A stretch of DNA of 64,000 nt, taken from contig NZ_CP150218.1 of assembly GCF_037969875.1 (NCBI RefSeq), positions 7,316,001 through 7,380,000 on the forward strand, given 5' to 3'. The notes under the pieces were generated by a model that was given only the letters and a program-made list of their open reading frames with translations, did not search any database and was not told the origin of the DNA. Below, in pieces: positions 42,646 through 51,847 of this stretch (the first letter of the stretch is position 1; each line of letters begins with the position of its first letter). The DNA comes from Paenibacillus sp. FSL R7-0337. Lineage in GTDB: Bacteria > Bacillota > Bacilli > Paenibacillales > Paenibacillaceae. The translations under genes and the position numbers were made by a program.

Positions 42646-44434
42646 GAATATCTGCTCCTATCCGCTTCACGGGCATGATTAACTGTACGGCGGTGCGCTG
42701 CCCGTGAATGCTCTCAATGTTCATCTCGAAGCGCTCCCCGTAGATTAGCTTGAGCCGCTGGTAGACGTTGATTAACCCGATGCCGTGAGCGGACTCTGCC
42801 ACGGACGTCCCGTCAGCACTCAAGGCGCCTATCTCCGCATCCTTCTGCCTGATGTGCTGAAGCAGGGCGGCGAGCGTATGCTCCTCCATGCCCGTGCCGT
42901 TGTCCTCGATGTGAATGGTCAGTCTGGACTGAACGAGTCCGATGGTGATCACCACCCGTCCTCCGCCCAGCAGGAACCCGTGTTTGTAAGCATTCTCAAT
43001 AATAGGCTGCAGGATGAACCTTGGCACCGTCTCCAGCAGCAGCTCTTTGTCCACATGCACCTCATATTCCGTAGGATATCTCATCGTGAACCGCATTAAC
43101 TCCATATACTGCTTGGTGAAATCAAGCTCACTGGCAATGGAGACGAATTCCTCCCGGCTGGAAAAGCTGGCCCGCAGCATCGCGGAGAGGGAGCCGACAA
43201 TTGCAGCATTCTCCTCATCCTGTTTCATTAGCAGCTTCAACCGGATCGAGCTAAGCACGTTGAATAGAAAATGCGGGTTAATCTGGGCCTGCAGCATCGC
43301 AATCTCCGCCTGGCGCTTCAATTCCTGCTCCGTCTCCACCTGCCTGAGCATCAGCTGCACCCGGTCCAGCATGTTATCGAAGGAGTGCCCGAGGCTGCCG
43401 ATCTCATCGGTTCCCCGGATACCCGAGCGCACCATGAGATCTCCGTCCTCCACCCGGCGCGCCGCCTTGCCCAGGACAAGCACAGGTTTGGTGAATCTCC
43501 GCAGCAGAACAGTAAGCGCGAACAAGAAGCTGACCGCAAACACCGTCTGAATAATCAGGCCGGTCCGGTTCATCCCGTTCAACCGTTCCGTAAGCTGCTC
43601 ATAGGGAGCGACACTGATCAACCTCCACTTGGCATATTTCAGCGGCAGCGAGAGGAGGAGCTGGTTCTCCCCCTTGAACTTGACGATGTCAGGGAAGGCC
43701 AGCTCTTCTACTGGCAGCAGATTGTCAAAGCTAGTGCCTATCAGCTCCTGGTTCCTGTTCGACAGAATGTTCTCCTCTTCATCCAGCAGATACACATCCT
43801 CTTCCAGTGAAGCAAACCGCTCACGGATCGAAGCCTCGCTGCGGCTGACAATCAGGTAAGCGTAGGGGGCGGCAGTCGTTTCTTCTCTTAAGGCACGCGC
43901 TGTCATGAAGATATGCGGCTGCTCAGCCTTCAGGGAGGTCAGATAATTGTCCTCTGCTCCCATAAATAAGGTGTCATACGGCGGGAGCTGCTCCAGGATA
44001 GAGAACCAGCGCCGCTTCAGAAATTGCCGGGGATCATAATCATAGAAGGAATAATCGGAATAGGCATGTCCTTCCTTGTCCAGCAGGGTGATCCGCAGAT
44101 CAATCGTGTCTCCGGCCACCTGCTCCAGGCGGCTGGTCAGGGTCCGCGCAGCTACGGGATTGGTCTTGGCATCCTCCAGCAGGGTCTTGATCTCCGGATC
44201 GAAATGGACGAAGTTCGACACCGACACCATCTCTTCGAAGATCACATCAATCTGCGACTGGACAATTCTCAGGGACTGCGTGGATTTCTCCAGGGAATGT
44301 TCCCGGATAATCAGCTTGGAATAGACATTGGTAATATAGAGCATCCCCAGTGCCGGAATGACCAGGCAGGCGATGGAGGTAAGGATTAGCTTTTGCCGGA
44401 AGGAGAGCTGACTGAGCCTGTGCTTTTCTTTCAT
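42635..44434 (-). CDS. YesM-type sensor histidine kinase
   Basis: 599 residues, ATG at 44434 after GGGAGGGA. Helix 1 is about 13-37 (KLILTSIACLVIPALGMLYI), sensor domain, helix 2 (LIIQTVFAVSFLFALTVLL), HAMP (RVEDGDLMVRSGIRGTDEIG), and His in QINPHFLFNVLSSIRLK. The HATPase has IIENAYKHG and EDNGTGM. A gene pair with the regulator that follows it. It probably senses the glycoside handled by the divergent operon. Confidence 0.93.
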   Translation of the reverse strand: MKEKHRLSQLSFRQKLILTSIACLVIPALGMLYITNVYSKLIIREHSLEKSTQSLRIVQSQIDVIFEEMVSVSNFVHFDPEIKTLLEDAKTNPVAARTLTSRLEQVAGDTIDLRITLLDKEGHAYSDYSFYDYDPRQFLKRRWFSILEQLPPYDTLFMGAEDNYLTSLKAEQPHIFMTARALREETTAAPYAYLIVSRSEASIRERFASLEEDVYLLDEEENILSNRNQELIGTSFDNLLPVEELAFPDIVKFKGENQLLLSLPLKYAKWRLISVAPYEQLTERLNGMNRTGLIIQTVFAVSFLFALTVLLRRFTKPVLVLGKAARRVEDGDLMVRSGIRGTDEIGSLGHSFDNMLDRVQLMLRQVETEQELKRQAEIAMLQAQINPHFLFNVLSSIRLKLLMKQDEENAAIVGSLSAMLRASFSSREEFVSIASELDFTKQYMELMRFTMRYPTEYEVHVDKELLLETVPRFILQPIIENAYKHGFLLGGGRVVITIGLVQSRLTIHIEDNGTGMEEHTLAALLQHIRQKDAEIGALSADGTSVAESAHGIGLINVYQRLKLIYGERFEMNIESIHGQRTAVQLIMPVKRIGADIHDL

Positions 44435-44560
44435 TAATATCCCTCCCGTAGTAGACCTTCACAGACTTATGGTACTTGATTCTGCGGTTCGGCTCATCCA
44501 ATAATTTTTTCAATTTAGAAAAAATAATGCTATACAAAGTTTTCGCCACAGATAAATTCG

Positions 44561-44593
44561 TTGCATGTGCTATGAAATTTGCCCTTCTATAAT
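44561..44593 (+). promoter_or_regulatory. Putative importer/beta-glucuronidase promoter
   Basis: TATAAT at 44588-44593 with TTGCAT at 44561-44566, a 21-bp spacer that is too long for strong unassisted initiation. The start codon lies about 30 bp on. The geometry fits dependence on an activator such as the divergent regulator. Confidence 0.35.
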
Positions 44594-44624
44594 AAAGCTA
44601 CAAACATAAAAAGAGGTGGATAAA

Positions 44625-45569
44625 GTGGAGGTTATTACTGAAGAGGGAACGGCAAAACGGTCCGGCAGCCCCGGGATAAGCAAGATGCGCAAGCAATCCT
44701 TTTACGACAATATTGCAGGGTATTTATTCATTGCCCCCATGCTCATTCTGACCGTAACGCTGGTAATTATTCCGATTCTCCTATCCGGTGTGATCAGCTT
44801 CTCGAACTGGAACTTTGTATCCGGGCTGGACGGGTTCGGGTTTGTCGGTCTGGATAACTACACCCGGCTGGTGCAGGACGAGTCCTTTCACCGCTCGCTC
44901 TACAACAACCTGATCATGATCGGCGTCGTTCCGGTTGCGATGTTCCTGGCGCTGGTGCTGGCGGTGCTGATCAACAAGGCAACGTATTTCAAAACCTTTT
45001 TCAAAGTGATCTACTTCATGCCCTTCATCTCAAGCTTCGTGGCGATTGCCCTGCTCTGGAGAGTGCTCTATCACCCGAACAACGGGCCGATCAACGGCTT
45101 CCTCAGATCTATAGGGTTCGAGCATCCGCCCATGTGGCTGGCTGATCCCAAGTACGCCCTGATCTCGGTCATGATTATTATGGTGTGGACTTCACTCGGC
45201 TTCAATATGGTAATCTATCTGGCAGGCCTGCAGAATATCTCACGGGATCTGTATGAAGCCGCCGATGTGGACGGGGCCTCACCGCTCAGACAATTCTTCA
45301 GAATTACACTGCCGATGCTGTCGCCTACGTCCTTCTTCCTGCTTATCACAGGAGTTGTCGGGTCCTTCAAGGTCTTCGATCTGATTATGGTGTTAACCGG
45401 CGGCGGTCCGGCAGGCTCAACCTCAGTTATTGTTTACTATCTATACGAGGTGGCGTTCGTGAATCTGGAGTCGGGCTATGCTTCGGCGATGGGCATTATT
45501 CTGCTGATCCTCATCCTGCTGGTGACCTTGTTTCAATGGGTCGGACAAAAGAAATGGGTCAACTACTAG
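44625..45569 (+). CDS. ABC sugar transporter permease, MalF type
   Basis: 314 residues from GTG 44625, with AGAGGTG at 44612-44618; an in-frame GTG at 44616 lies inside the ribosome site. Six helices, first GYLFIAPMLILTVTLVIIPILL. EAA loop EAADVDGASPLRQFFRITLPMLSP. Unusually for these loci the permeases precede the binding-protein gene. Partner at 45581. Confidence 0.92.
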   Translation: MEVITEEGTAKRSGSPGISKMRKQSFYDNIAGYLFIAPMLILTVTLVIIPILLSGVISFSNWNFVSGLDGFGFVGLDNYTRLVQDESFHRSLYNNLIMIGVVPVAMFLALVLAVLINKATYFKTFFKVIYFMPFISSFVAIALLWRVLYHPNNGPINGFLRSIGFEHPPMWLADPKYALISVMIIMVWTSLGFNMVIYLAGLQNISRDLYEAADVDGASPLRQFFRITLPMLSPTSFFLLITGVVGSFKVFDLIMVLTGGGPAGSTSVIVYYLYEVAFVNLESGYASAMGIILLILILLVTLFQWVGQKKWVNY

Positions 45570-45580
45570 GAGGTATACAC

Positions 45581-46411
45581 ATGCGATCGATCAAGCTTAA
45601 CCGTGTTATTGTCACCGTCTTCATGGCGGTTGCGGGAATTCTGTTCATTATGCCATTCTTATGGATGCTCTCCGCTTCCTTCAAGCCCGAGCTGGATGTC
45701 ATGAAATATCCGATAGAGTGGATTCCGGCGAAATGGAATGCGGTGGAGAACTATAAGCAGGTATGGGCGGGAGCCGTGCCGTTCACACTCTACTACTGGA
45801 ACACGACGAAGGTTACCCTGATGTCTACAGCACTGTCGCTGATAATCTCCGCTATGGCGGCTTACGGCTTCTCCAAAATCATTTTCAAAGGGCGGGATAT
45901 TCTCTTCCTGGTTGTCCTGGCCACCTTCATGATTCCAACGCAGGCCATTCTGGTTCCGCAGTTCATGATGTACCGCTGGCTTGGACTGTTCGACAGCCAT
46001 TTCGGGCTGGTGCTGCTTGCCGCCTCCGGGGTGCTTGGAACCTTCCTGCTGAGACAGTTCTTCCTGGGAATCCATGATGAAATTATTGAATCGGCGCGGA
46101 TTGATGCAGCGGGCCACTGGACGATCTTCATGCGGATTGCCATGCCACTGGTGCAGCCAGCCCTTGCTACCTATATGATTCTCCGCTTTATCTGGACCTG
46201 GAATGATTACCAGAATCCGCTGATCTTCCTTCGTTCCGATTCATTGTTTACCCTGCAGCTGGGCATCAGGAAATTCGCTGATTTCAGCGGCGAGTTCTAC
46301 TCGTTGATGATGGCAGGCGCTGTATCGGCCATTCTGCCGTTGTTAATTATTTTCATGATCGGCCAGAAGCAGGTGATTGAGGGAGTTGCGATGGGCAGTG
46401 TCAAAGGCTAG
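45581..46411 (+). CDS. ABC sugar transporter permease, MalG type
   Basis: 276 residues, ATG 45581 after TAGGAGG; an upstream frame overlaps the previous gene without a ribosome site. The EAA loop reads ESARIDAAGHWTIFMRIAMPLVQP, where the usual EAAxIDGA is slightly altered (Ser and Ala), still compatible with ATPase docking. Ends GQKQVIEGVAMGSVKG. No ATPase gene in the operon. Confidence 0.92.
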   Translation: MRSIKLNRVIVTVFMAVAGILFIMPFLWMLSASFKPELDVMKYPIEWIPAKWNAVENYKQVWAGAVPFTLYYWNTTKVTLMSTALSLIISAMAAYGFSKIIFKGRDILFLVVLATFMIPTQAILVPQFMMYRWLGLFDSHFGLVLLAASGVLGTFLLRQFFLGIHDEIIESARIDAAGHWTIFMRIAMPLVQPALATYMILRFIWTWNDYQNPLIFLRSDSLFTLQLGIRKFADFSGEFYSLMMAGAVSAILPLLIIFMIGQKQVIEGVAMGSVKG

Positions 46412-46438
46412 ACTAATTACATTACAGGGGGCCAAATC

Positions 46439-47788
46439 ATGTCAAAAGTAAAACGCAATCTATTCATCGCTGTACCGCTGTTATCCCTGCTGGTATCCGG
46501 GTGCGGAGGCGCCGGCAAAGCAGAGAAGGAGCCGGCGGCAACGGGTGCCGGAGCAGTTGCAGAACAAGCGGTGACCATTAAGCTGAGTAACTGGTATGCC
46601 AAAAAAATGGACAACTGGGATGTCGTGATTGCCGAGTTCGAGAAGCAGCATCCGAATATCAAGGTGGAATTCGCCTCTGCGGAGGATAACAACTCCAACG
46701 AATATTATAAGAAGCTTGACCTGGCAGTGGCCGGCGGCGACGATCTGGATATCCTCATGTTCAGTAACATGACCTTCCTGTCCCAGCGGGCAGGGCTCGG
46801 CATGATCCAGCCGCTGGATGATTATCTGGCTAAGGACGGCATTAATTTCAAGGATGAATATACAGCGGATACCAGCATTGACGGCAAGGTCTATGGACTG
46901 CCCGGCAAGTCCTCACAGGGTCTGGTGATCATCAACGAGGAACATCTGAAAGAGGCTGGACTTGAGCTGCCTAAGGATTGGACCTGGGATCAGTACATGG
47001 ATTACGCTAAGGCGATGACGAAGAAGACGGGCGATAAGACCCGGTATGGAACCTACTTCCACAGCTGGATTCAATATGGATATGTGGCGCAGACCTTCGG
47101 CCAGGCGGTGAATGCGAATCTGACTACCGATGATGGCAAGACCGCCAATATTGACAATCCATTCATGCGCAAGTCGCTTGAGCTGCGGCTTCGGGGAGAA
47201 ACGGAAGGCTCCGCTACCCCTTATTCCGAAGTGGTCAGCCAGAAGCTGAACTACAGACCGCAATATTTCAACCAAGATACCAGTATGCTTGTCACCGGCT
47301 CCTTCCTGATCCCGGAGACTGGCGGAACAGAGACGATTCCGGCCAGCTTCAAGACCGTGTTCGCTCCGCTGCCGAAGATGAAGATCGAAGATCCGATGTC
47401 CTCGAACGTGAGCGGGGATGTCCTGAGCATCTACAGCAAGTCCAAGCATAAAGACGAAGCCTACACCTTCATCCGCTGGTTCTCCACCGAGGGGATTGTG
47501 CTGCAAGGGAAGAATATTCCGTCCTGGAAAAAAGCTGACTTAAAAGATGTGGTGGACCGGATTATCGCAGGCAGCAAAACCCCGGAAATGATCGACAAGG
47601 CTTCGCTGCTCTATGTTCTGGAGAATACTATACCGACTACGGCAGCTACAGCGGTGCCTTATCACGCTGAGCTGGAGAAGGTGCTGCTGGAGGAATTCGA
47701 TAAAATGATGCTGTCCGGTCAAAGCATCGATGATACTATCGAGCACGCACAGACCAAAATACAGAAGATTATCGATTCCAAATCCTAA
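46439..47788 (+). CDS. ABC sugar-binding lipoprotein
   Basis: 449 residues, ATG 46439, CAGGGGG ribosome site. Signal peptide ends VSGC (Cys22). Mature MalE-type binding domain: ITIKLSNWYAKKMDNWDVVIAEFEKQHPNIKVEF-like opening, YGLPGKSSQGLVIINEEHL, GTYFHSWIQYG. It is followed by a beta-glucuronidase gene 36 bp on, which suggests a glucuronide or glucuronic-acid-containing oligosaccharide as cargo. The substrate is inference from gene order. Confidence 0.92.
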   Translation: MSKVKRNLFIAVPLLSLLVSGCGGAGKAEKEPAATGAGAVAEQAVTIKLSNWYAKKMDNWDVVIAEFEKQHPNIKVEFASAEDNNSNEYYKKLDLAVAGGDDLDILMFSNMTFLSQRAGLGMIQPLDDYLAKDGINFKDEYTADTSIDGKVYGLPGKSSQGLVIINEEHLKEAGLELPKDWTWDQYMDYAKAMTKKTGDKTRYGTYFHSWIQYGYVAQTFGQAVNANLTTDDGKTANIDNPFMRKSLELRLRGETEGSATPYSEVVSQKLNYRPQYFNQDTSMLVTGSFLIPETGGTETIPASFKTVFAPLPKMKIEDPMSSNVSGDVLSIYSKSKHKDEAYTFIRWFSTEGIVLQGKNIPSWKKADLKDVVDRIIAGSKTPEMIDKASLLYVLENTIPTTAATAVPYHAELEKVLLEEFDKMMLSGQSIDDTIEHAQTKIQKIIDSKS

Positions 47789-47824
47789 GCAGCAGATATT
47801 ACAGATTAGATAGGAGTGCTGACC

Positions 47825-49621
47825 GTGCTGTATCCAATAATGACGGAAACCCGCAGTCTGTACGATCTGGGCGGGATATGGAATTTCAAGCTGGACGATG
47901 GCTCCGGCTGGGAGGAGAACTGGCAGGCCTCCAAGCTGACAGATACAATCCCTATGGCGGTGCCTTCGGCTTATAATGATCTGGGCGTAAGCCCGGAGAT
48001 TCGCAATCATGTCGGCTGGGTGTGGTACGAGCGGGAGCTGACGCTCCCTTCGAGCATCCTGAATGAGCGGCTGGTGCTGCGCTTCGGCTCGGCCACCCAT
48101 AAGGCCAAGGTATATATCAACGGAAGCTTGGTCATGGAGCATTCCGGCGGATTCCTGCCCTTCGAGGGCGTGATTAACGGCTATATCCGGCCGGGAACGA
48201 ACCGGTTGACGGTAGCTGTTCATAACGTCGTGGATTACACCACATTACCTGTTGGCCTGTACACGGAGACCGAGGGGCCGGACGGGAAGATCAAGGTGAA
48301 GAACCAGCCGAACTTCGATTTCTTCAACTTTGCCGGACTCCAGCGGCCGGTGAGAATCTACTCCACCCCGCAGACCTTCGTTCAAGATGTCACTGTCGTA
48401 ACTGACTATGCGGGTGAGCAGGGGATCGTCCGGTATAGTGTAGACATTACGGGCGAAGCCGATATCCGGGTTACGGTACAGGATGAAGAGGGGAACACGG
48501 TCTGCTCAGGGACGGAGCGGTCCAGTACACTGGATATTCCCTCTGTTAGACTATGGCAGCCGTTGAACGCTTACTTGTATATCCTGAGAATCGAACTGCT
48601 GCAATCCGGGCAATTGGTAGATGTCTATGAGCTGCCGTTCGGTGTGCGGACGGTAGAAGTGAAGGACGGGCAGTTCCTGATTAATGGCGAGCCCTTCTAC
48701 TTCAAGGGCTACGGCAGACATGAGGATACTCCGTTCCATGGACGGGGCCTGGATGAAGCGGCGAACATTATGGATTTCAATCTGATGAAATGGTCCGGGG
48801 CCAACTCCTTCCGTACGGCGCATTATCCGTATGCCGAGGAAGTGATGCGGCTGGCCGACCGTGAAGGCTTCGTCGTGATCAATGAGACCCCGGCAGTAGG
48901 CCTGGACCTTAATTTCCTCGTGATGTTCTCAGGGGGTTCGAAGAAGGATACCTGGGCAGAGGTCCAGACCTTCGGGCATCACCAGCAGGTGATCCGGGAG
49001 CTGATCAACCGGGATAAGAACCATGCCTGTGTGGTGATGTGGAATGTAGCCAACGAACCGGCCTCCTATGAGGACGGAGCGTACGAATACTTCAAACCGC
49101 TGATCGAGCAGCTGCGGGAGGAAGATCCGCAGCACCGTCCGGTGACCCTGGTGACGCATATCGAAGCCTCACCGGCTAACGATAGAATCTCTGAGCTGAT
49201 AGATGTACTGGCCTTCAACCGGTATTACGGCTGGTATGTGGACGGGGGAGACCTGGAGTCTGCGAAGGTTAAGCTGCGGCAGGAGCTGGAAGCGTGGAGC
49301 CAGCGGTGCCCTGGCAAGCCAATGATGATGACTGAATACGGAACCGATACCGTGGCCGGACTCCATGATGTGGAGCCGATCATGTTCACGGAAGAATATC
49401 AGGTGGCGTTCTACCGGGCGAATCATGAAGTCTTCGATGAGTTCCGTGAGTTTGTGGGCGAGCAGGTATGGAATTTCGCCGACTTTGCCACCAGCCAGGG
49501 CATCATCCGTGTGCAAGGGAACAAGAAGGGCATCTTCACCCGTGACCGCAAGCCCAAGGCGGCAGCCCACGAGCTGCGCCGGAGATGGACGGAGATCCCG
49601 GATTTTGGCTATAAGAAGTAA
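47825..49621 (+). CDS. uidA: GH2 beta-glucuronidase
   Basis: 598 residues from GTG 47825 (TAGGAG at 47811-47816); GTG 47816 overlaps the ribosome site. Three-domain GH2 layout: sugar-binding jelly roll (1-175), immunoglobulin-like sandwich (180-270), barrel (275-598). Acid/base Glu411 in WNVANEP, nucleophile Glu504 in TEYGTD. The glucuronate-specific motif is present as GNKKGIFTRDRKPK, with Asn566 and Lys568, in the same positions known for E. coli GusA, so the glucuronidase assignment is strong. There is no signal peptide: it acts in the cytoplasm on imported beta-glucuronides. Last gene of the importer operon. Confidence 0.93.
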   Translation: MLYPIMTETRSLYDLGGIWNFKLDDGSGWEENWQASKLTDTIPMAVPSAYNDLGVSPEIRNHVGWVWYERELTLPSSILNERLVLRFGSATHKAKVYINGSLVMEHSGGFLPFEGVINGYIRPGTNRLTVAVHNVVDYTTLPVGLYTETEGPDGKIKVKNQPNFDFFNFAGLQRPVRIYSTPQTFVQDVTVVTDYAGEQGIVRYSVDITGEADIRVTVQDEEGNTVCSGTERSSTLDIPSVRLWQPLNAYLYILRIELLQSGQLVDVYELPFGVRTVEVKDGQFLINGEPFYFKGYGRHEDTPFHGRGLDEAANIMDFNLMKWSGANSFRTAHYPYAEEVMRLADREGFVVINETPAVGLDLNFLVMFSGGSKKDTWAEVQTFGHHQQVIRELINRDKNHACVVMWNVANEPASYEDGAYEYFKPLIEQLREEDPQHRPVTLVTHIEASPANDRISELIDVLAFNRYYGWYVDGGDLESAKVKLRQELEAWSQRCPGKPMMMTEYGTDTVAGLHDVEPIMFTEEYQVAFYRANHEVFDEFREFVGEQVWNFADFATSQGIIRVQGNKKGIFTRDRKPKAAAHELRRRWTEIPDFGYKK

Positions 49622-49648
49622 TTTGAACCGCCATGTACAAGCAAGCCT

Positions 49649-49682
49649 GCAAGCCTTCTGTTAGGGGAGGCTTGCTTTTTTA
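49649..49682 (+). terminator. Intrinsic terminator after beta-glucuronidase
   Basis: GCAAGCCT (49649-49656) pairs with AGGCTTGC (49668-49675), followed by seven T. Classic rho-independent terminator. Confidence 0.88.
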
Positions 49683-49722
49683 TATGTCCTCCTAGTAGAC
49701 CGGCAAGCCTTTTGATGCAGAG

Positions 49723-49750
49723 TTGAATGATTTTAGTGATATATTATAAT
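49723..49750 (+). promoter_or_regulatory. Promoter of OmpR-type regulator/kinase genes
   Basis: TTGAAT at 49723-49728 and TATAAT at 49745-49750, 16 bp apart; a good sigma-A-like promoter 45 bp before the start at 49795. Confidence 0.6.
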
Positions 49751-49794
49751 GCAGAGGGTGGCATAATAATCTTCTACTCTAAATGAGGTGTACA

Positions 49795-50490
49795 ATGAAT
49801 CGGATTTTACTGGTCGAAGATGATGAGAACTTGGCATTCGGTATTGAATATACGATAACAAGTGAAGGATATACAGTTATTGCAGCAGTTAGTATGGAAG
49901 AAGCCAGAAGAGCATTAAAAACAAATACAGTCGATTTAATCTTGTTGGATGTCAATCTGCCTGACGGTTCAGGGTATGACCTGTGCAGAGAGATCCGGGC
50001 AACCTCCCAGATTCCCATTATATTCTTGACTGCTCTGGATGAGGAAGCCAACGTTGTTGCCGGTCTTGATTTGGGGGCAGATGATTATATGACTAAACCG
50101 ATTCGAACCAAAGAACTGATCTCCAGAATGAAGGCTGTATTGAGGCGCAACCATAAGTCTAAGGATGAGGTAAGGGAATGGAGATCCGGTGATATTGAAG
50201 TTCGAGTCTTTGAAAGAGCTGTTCTTAAGCATAATCAAGAGCTGTTGCTGACAGGAATGGAGTATCGCTTGGTATTGATGTTAATGACACACCCTAAGAG
50301 AATTTGCAGCAGAAGCAGCCTTCTGAATCACCTGTGGGATATGTCAGGTGAATTCGTTGATGACAATACCCTTTCGGTTCATATTAGAAGATTAAGAGAG
50401 AAGATTGAAGATAATCCTGCAATACCGAAATATATAATTACTGTTCGAGGGGTTGGATATAAATGGAATGCAGAAGTCATCGGACGATAA
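49795..50490 (+). CDS. OmpR-family response regulator
   Basis: 231 residues from ATG 49795 (GAGGTG at 49786); ATG 49783 overlaps the ribosome site. Receiver: acidic pair in LLVEDDEN, Asp in LILLDVNLPDGSG, Thr in FLTALDE, Lys in DDYMTKPIR, all intact. The C-terminal winged helix (SSLLNHLWDMSGEFVDDNTLSVHIRRLREKIED region) is of OmpR/PhoB type, resembling BceR and similar regulators. DNA here is visibly AT-richer than in the sugar loci. It is followed by its kinase after 3 bp and a two-gene ABC system, the layout of peptide-antibiotic resistance modules. Confidence 0.93.
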   Translation: MNRILLVEDDENLAFGIEYTITSEGYTVIAAVSMEEARRALKTNTVDLILLDVNLPDGSGYDLCREIRATSQIPIIFLTALDEEANVVAGLDLGADDYMTKPIRTKELISRMKAVLRRNHKSKDEVREWRSGDIEVRVFERAVLKHNQELLLTGMEYRLVLMLMTHPKRICSRSSLLNHLWDMSGEFVDDNTLSVHIRRLREKIEDNPAIPKYIITVRGVGYKWNAEVIGR

Positions 50491-50493
50491 CTC

Positions 50494-51738
50494 ATGATTG
50501 AATTATTCCGTAATCCAGAGTGGAAGTCCATCGCCGTTAAAGTCATCGTGCTCCAAGTTTTGTTTGCGGTTTTCATGTTCTTTTTTATGAGTGATCAAGT
50601 CAACCATATCCATAAGGCTTTGGTTAATCAAAATGCCGCACTGATTGGATATGTGTTGAAGCAAGACCCACAGTTAGAGGATGGTATGATTCACTATATT
50701 ACTCAGGGGGCGAAGGAGAATGAGATTGCAGCGGGAAAACAAACCTTAGCTCAATATGCCTACAAAGAAGATATGCCCATAGGTGATCAGCCTTTACTTT
50801 CAGGTACCGCTATACCTATGAAAACCTCAGCGCAAGTATTGCTGTTTGGCATCCCTGTGCTGCTGTTAATACTTTGGGAGTATCGTAACATTTTTGCTAA
50901 GATTCGAGCCATTTCCTTCGCAGCTGATCAAGTGGTGGAACGACATGTGGACGAGCCGCTCCCGGATAACATTGAAGGTGACTTTGGCACCTTAGGCCGT
51001 AGTTTCAATGCGATGGCTGAAAGGCTGCATAACAGTCTTAATCAGCTTCAACATGAAAAAACATTTCTTCGTAATTTGCTCTCAGATATATCGCATCAGC
51101 TCAAAACACCGCTGGCATCCCTCATCGTTTTTAATGAGAATATGCTGAATGATCCCCATATGAATCTGGACATGAGATCGAAATTTCTAGAGCGGAGCAC
51201 GAAGCAGCTTGAGCGAATGGAATGGCTGATTATCAGTTTGCTGAAGCTGGCACGGGTCGAAGCCGGAGCAATCATGTTCCGCAAGGAAGACATTCGAGTG
51301 AAATCAATCATGGTTCATGCCGTACAATCGTTACGAATGTTAGCCGATCAAAGGATGCAGCAAATTGATATTCATGGTAATGAAGAGTTGTCCGTTCGGG
51401 CGGATGAAGAATGGCTGGGAGAAGCCTTTATCAATTTGATTAAAAATGCACTGGAACACTCTCCGCTTGGAGGCGAAATTTCGATTACATTAGAAGACAG
51501 CTCATTGTTCCGGACAGTTATCATTCAAGATCGGGGGGAAGGCATAGCCCCAGAAGATTTGCCTCATATTTTCGAACGCTTTTATAGAGGGAAAAGTACG
51601 GCAAAACCTCAAAGTATTGGCATTGGCCTGCCGTTAGCCAAGTCCATTATAGAAGAGCAAGGCGGTATAATTACCGTTTCCAGTCAGCTAGGGATAGGAA
51701 CGGAATTCAGAATTTCGTTTAATAAAGGAGATAAGTGA
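50494..51738 (+). CDS. Sensor histidine kinase
   Basis: 414 residues, ATG 50494. Helix 1 about 9-28 (VIVLQVLFAVFMFFFM), an extracytoplasmic stretch of about 80 residues, helix 2 (VLLFGIPVLLLILW), HAMP, His in SHQLKTPLAS, N-box INLIKNALEHS, G-boxes DRGEGIAPEDLPHIFERFYRG and SIGIGLPLAKSI. The sensor loop is too large for an intramembrane-sensing BceS kinase (which has only a few extracellular residues), so it may detect its signal directly. Its TGA stop is part of the terminator stem that follows. Confidence 0.92.
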   Translation: MIELFRNPEWKSIAVKVIVLQVLFAVFMFFFMSDQVNHIHKALVNQNAALIGYVLKQDPQLEDGMIHYITQGAKENEIAAGKQTLAQYAYKEDMPIGDQPLLSGTAIPMKTSAQVLLFGIPVLLLILWEYRNIFAKIRAISFAADQVVERHVDEPLPDNIEGDFGTLGRSFNAMAERLHNSLNQLQHEKTFLRNLLSDISHQLKTPLASLIVFNENMLNDPHMNLDMRSKFLERSTKQLERMEWLIISLLKLARVEAGAIMFRKEDIRVKSIMVHAVQSLRMLADQRMQQIDIHGNEELSVRADEEWLGEAFINLIKNALEHSPLGGEISITLEDSSLFRTVIIQDRGEGIAPEDLPHIFERFYRGKSTAKPQSIGIGLPLAKSIIEEQGGIITVSSQLGIGTEFRISFNKGDK

Positions 51739-51779
51739 AGGGGAAGCTTACAATAATGTAAGCTTCCCCTTCACTTTAT
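51735..51779 (+). terminator. Perfect-stem terminator overlapping a stop codon
   Basis: GTGAAGGGGAAGCTTACA (51735-51752), loop ATAA, and its exact complement (51757-51774) form an 18-bp perfect stem followed by TTTATT. The kinase stop codon is inside the 5' arm. The perfect symmetry would also work on the other strand. Confidence 0.85.
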
Positions 51780-51789
51780 TGTAAGCTTC
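51743..51789. promoter_or_regulatory. Repeated TGTAAGCTTC, candidate regulator boxes
   Basis: TGTAAGCTTC occurs at 51757-51766 and 51780-51789, 23 bp apart in the same direction, and inverted (GAAGCTTACA) at 51743-51752. OmpR-family regulators bind direct repeats of about this spacing. They lie upstream of the ABC gene at 51848; TATAAT at 51796-51801 may be the -10. Position and repetition are the only evidence. Confidence 0.45.
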
Positions 51790-51847
51790 GAGATTTATAA
51801 TAACCAATATACAATGTGAAGCATTAGCTTGAGGAGGCGGCAATAAG

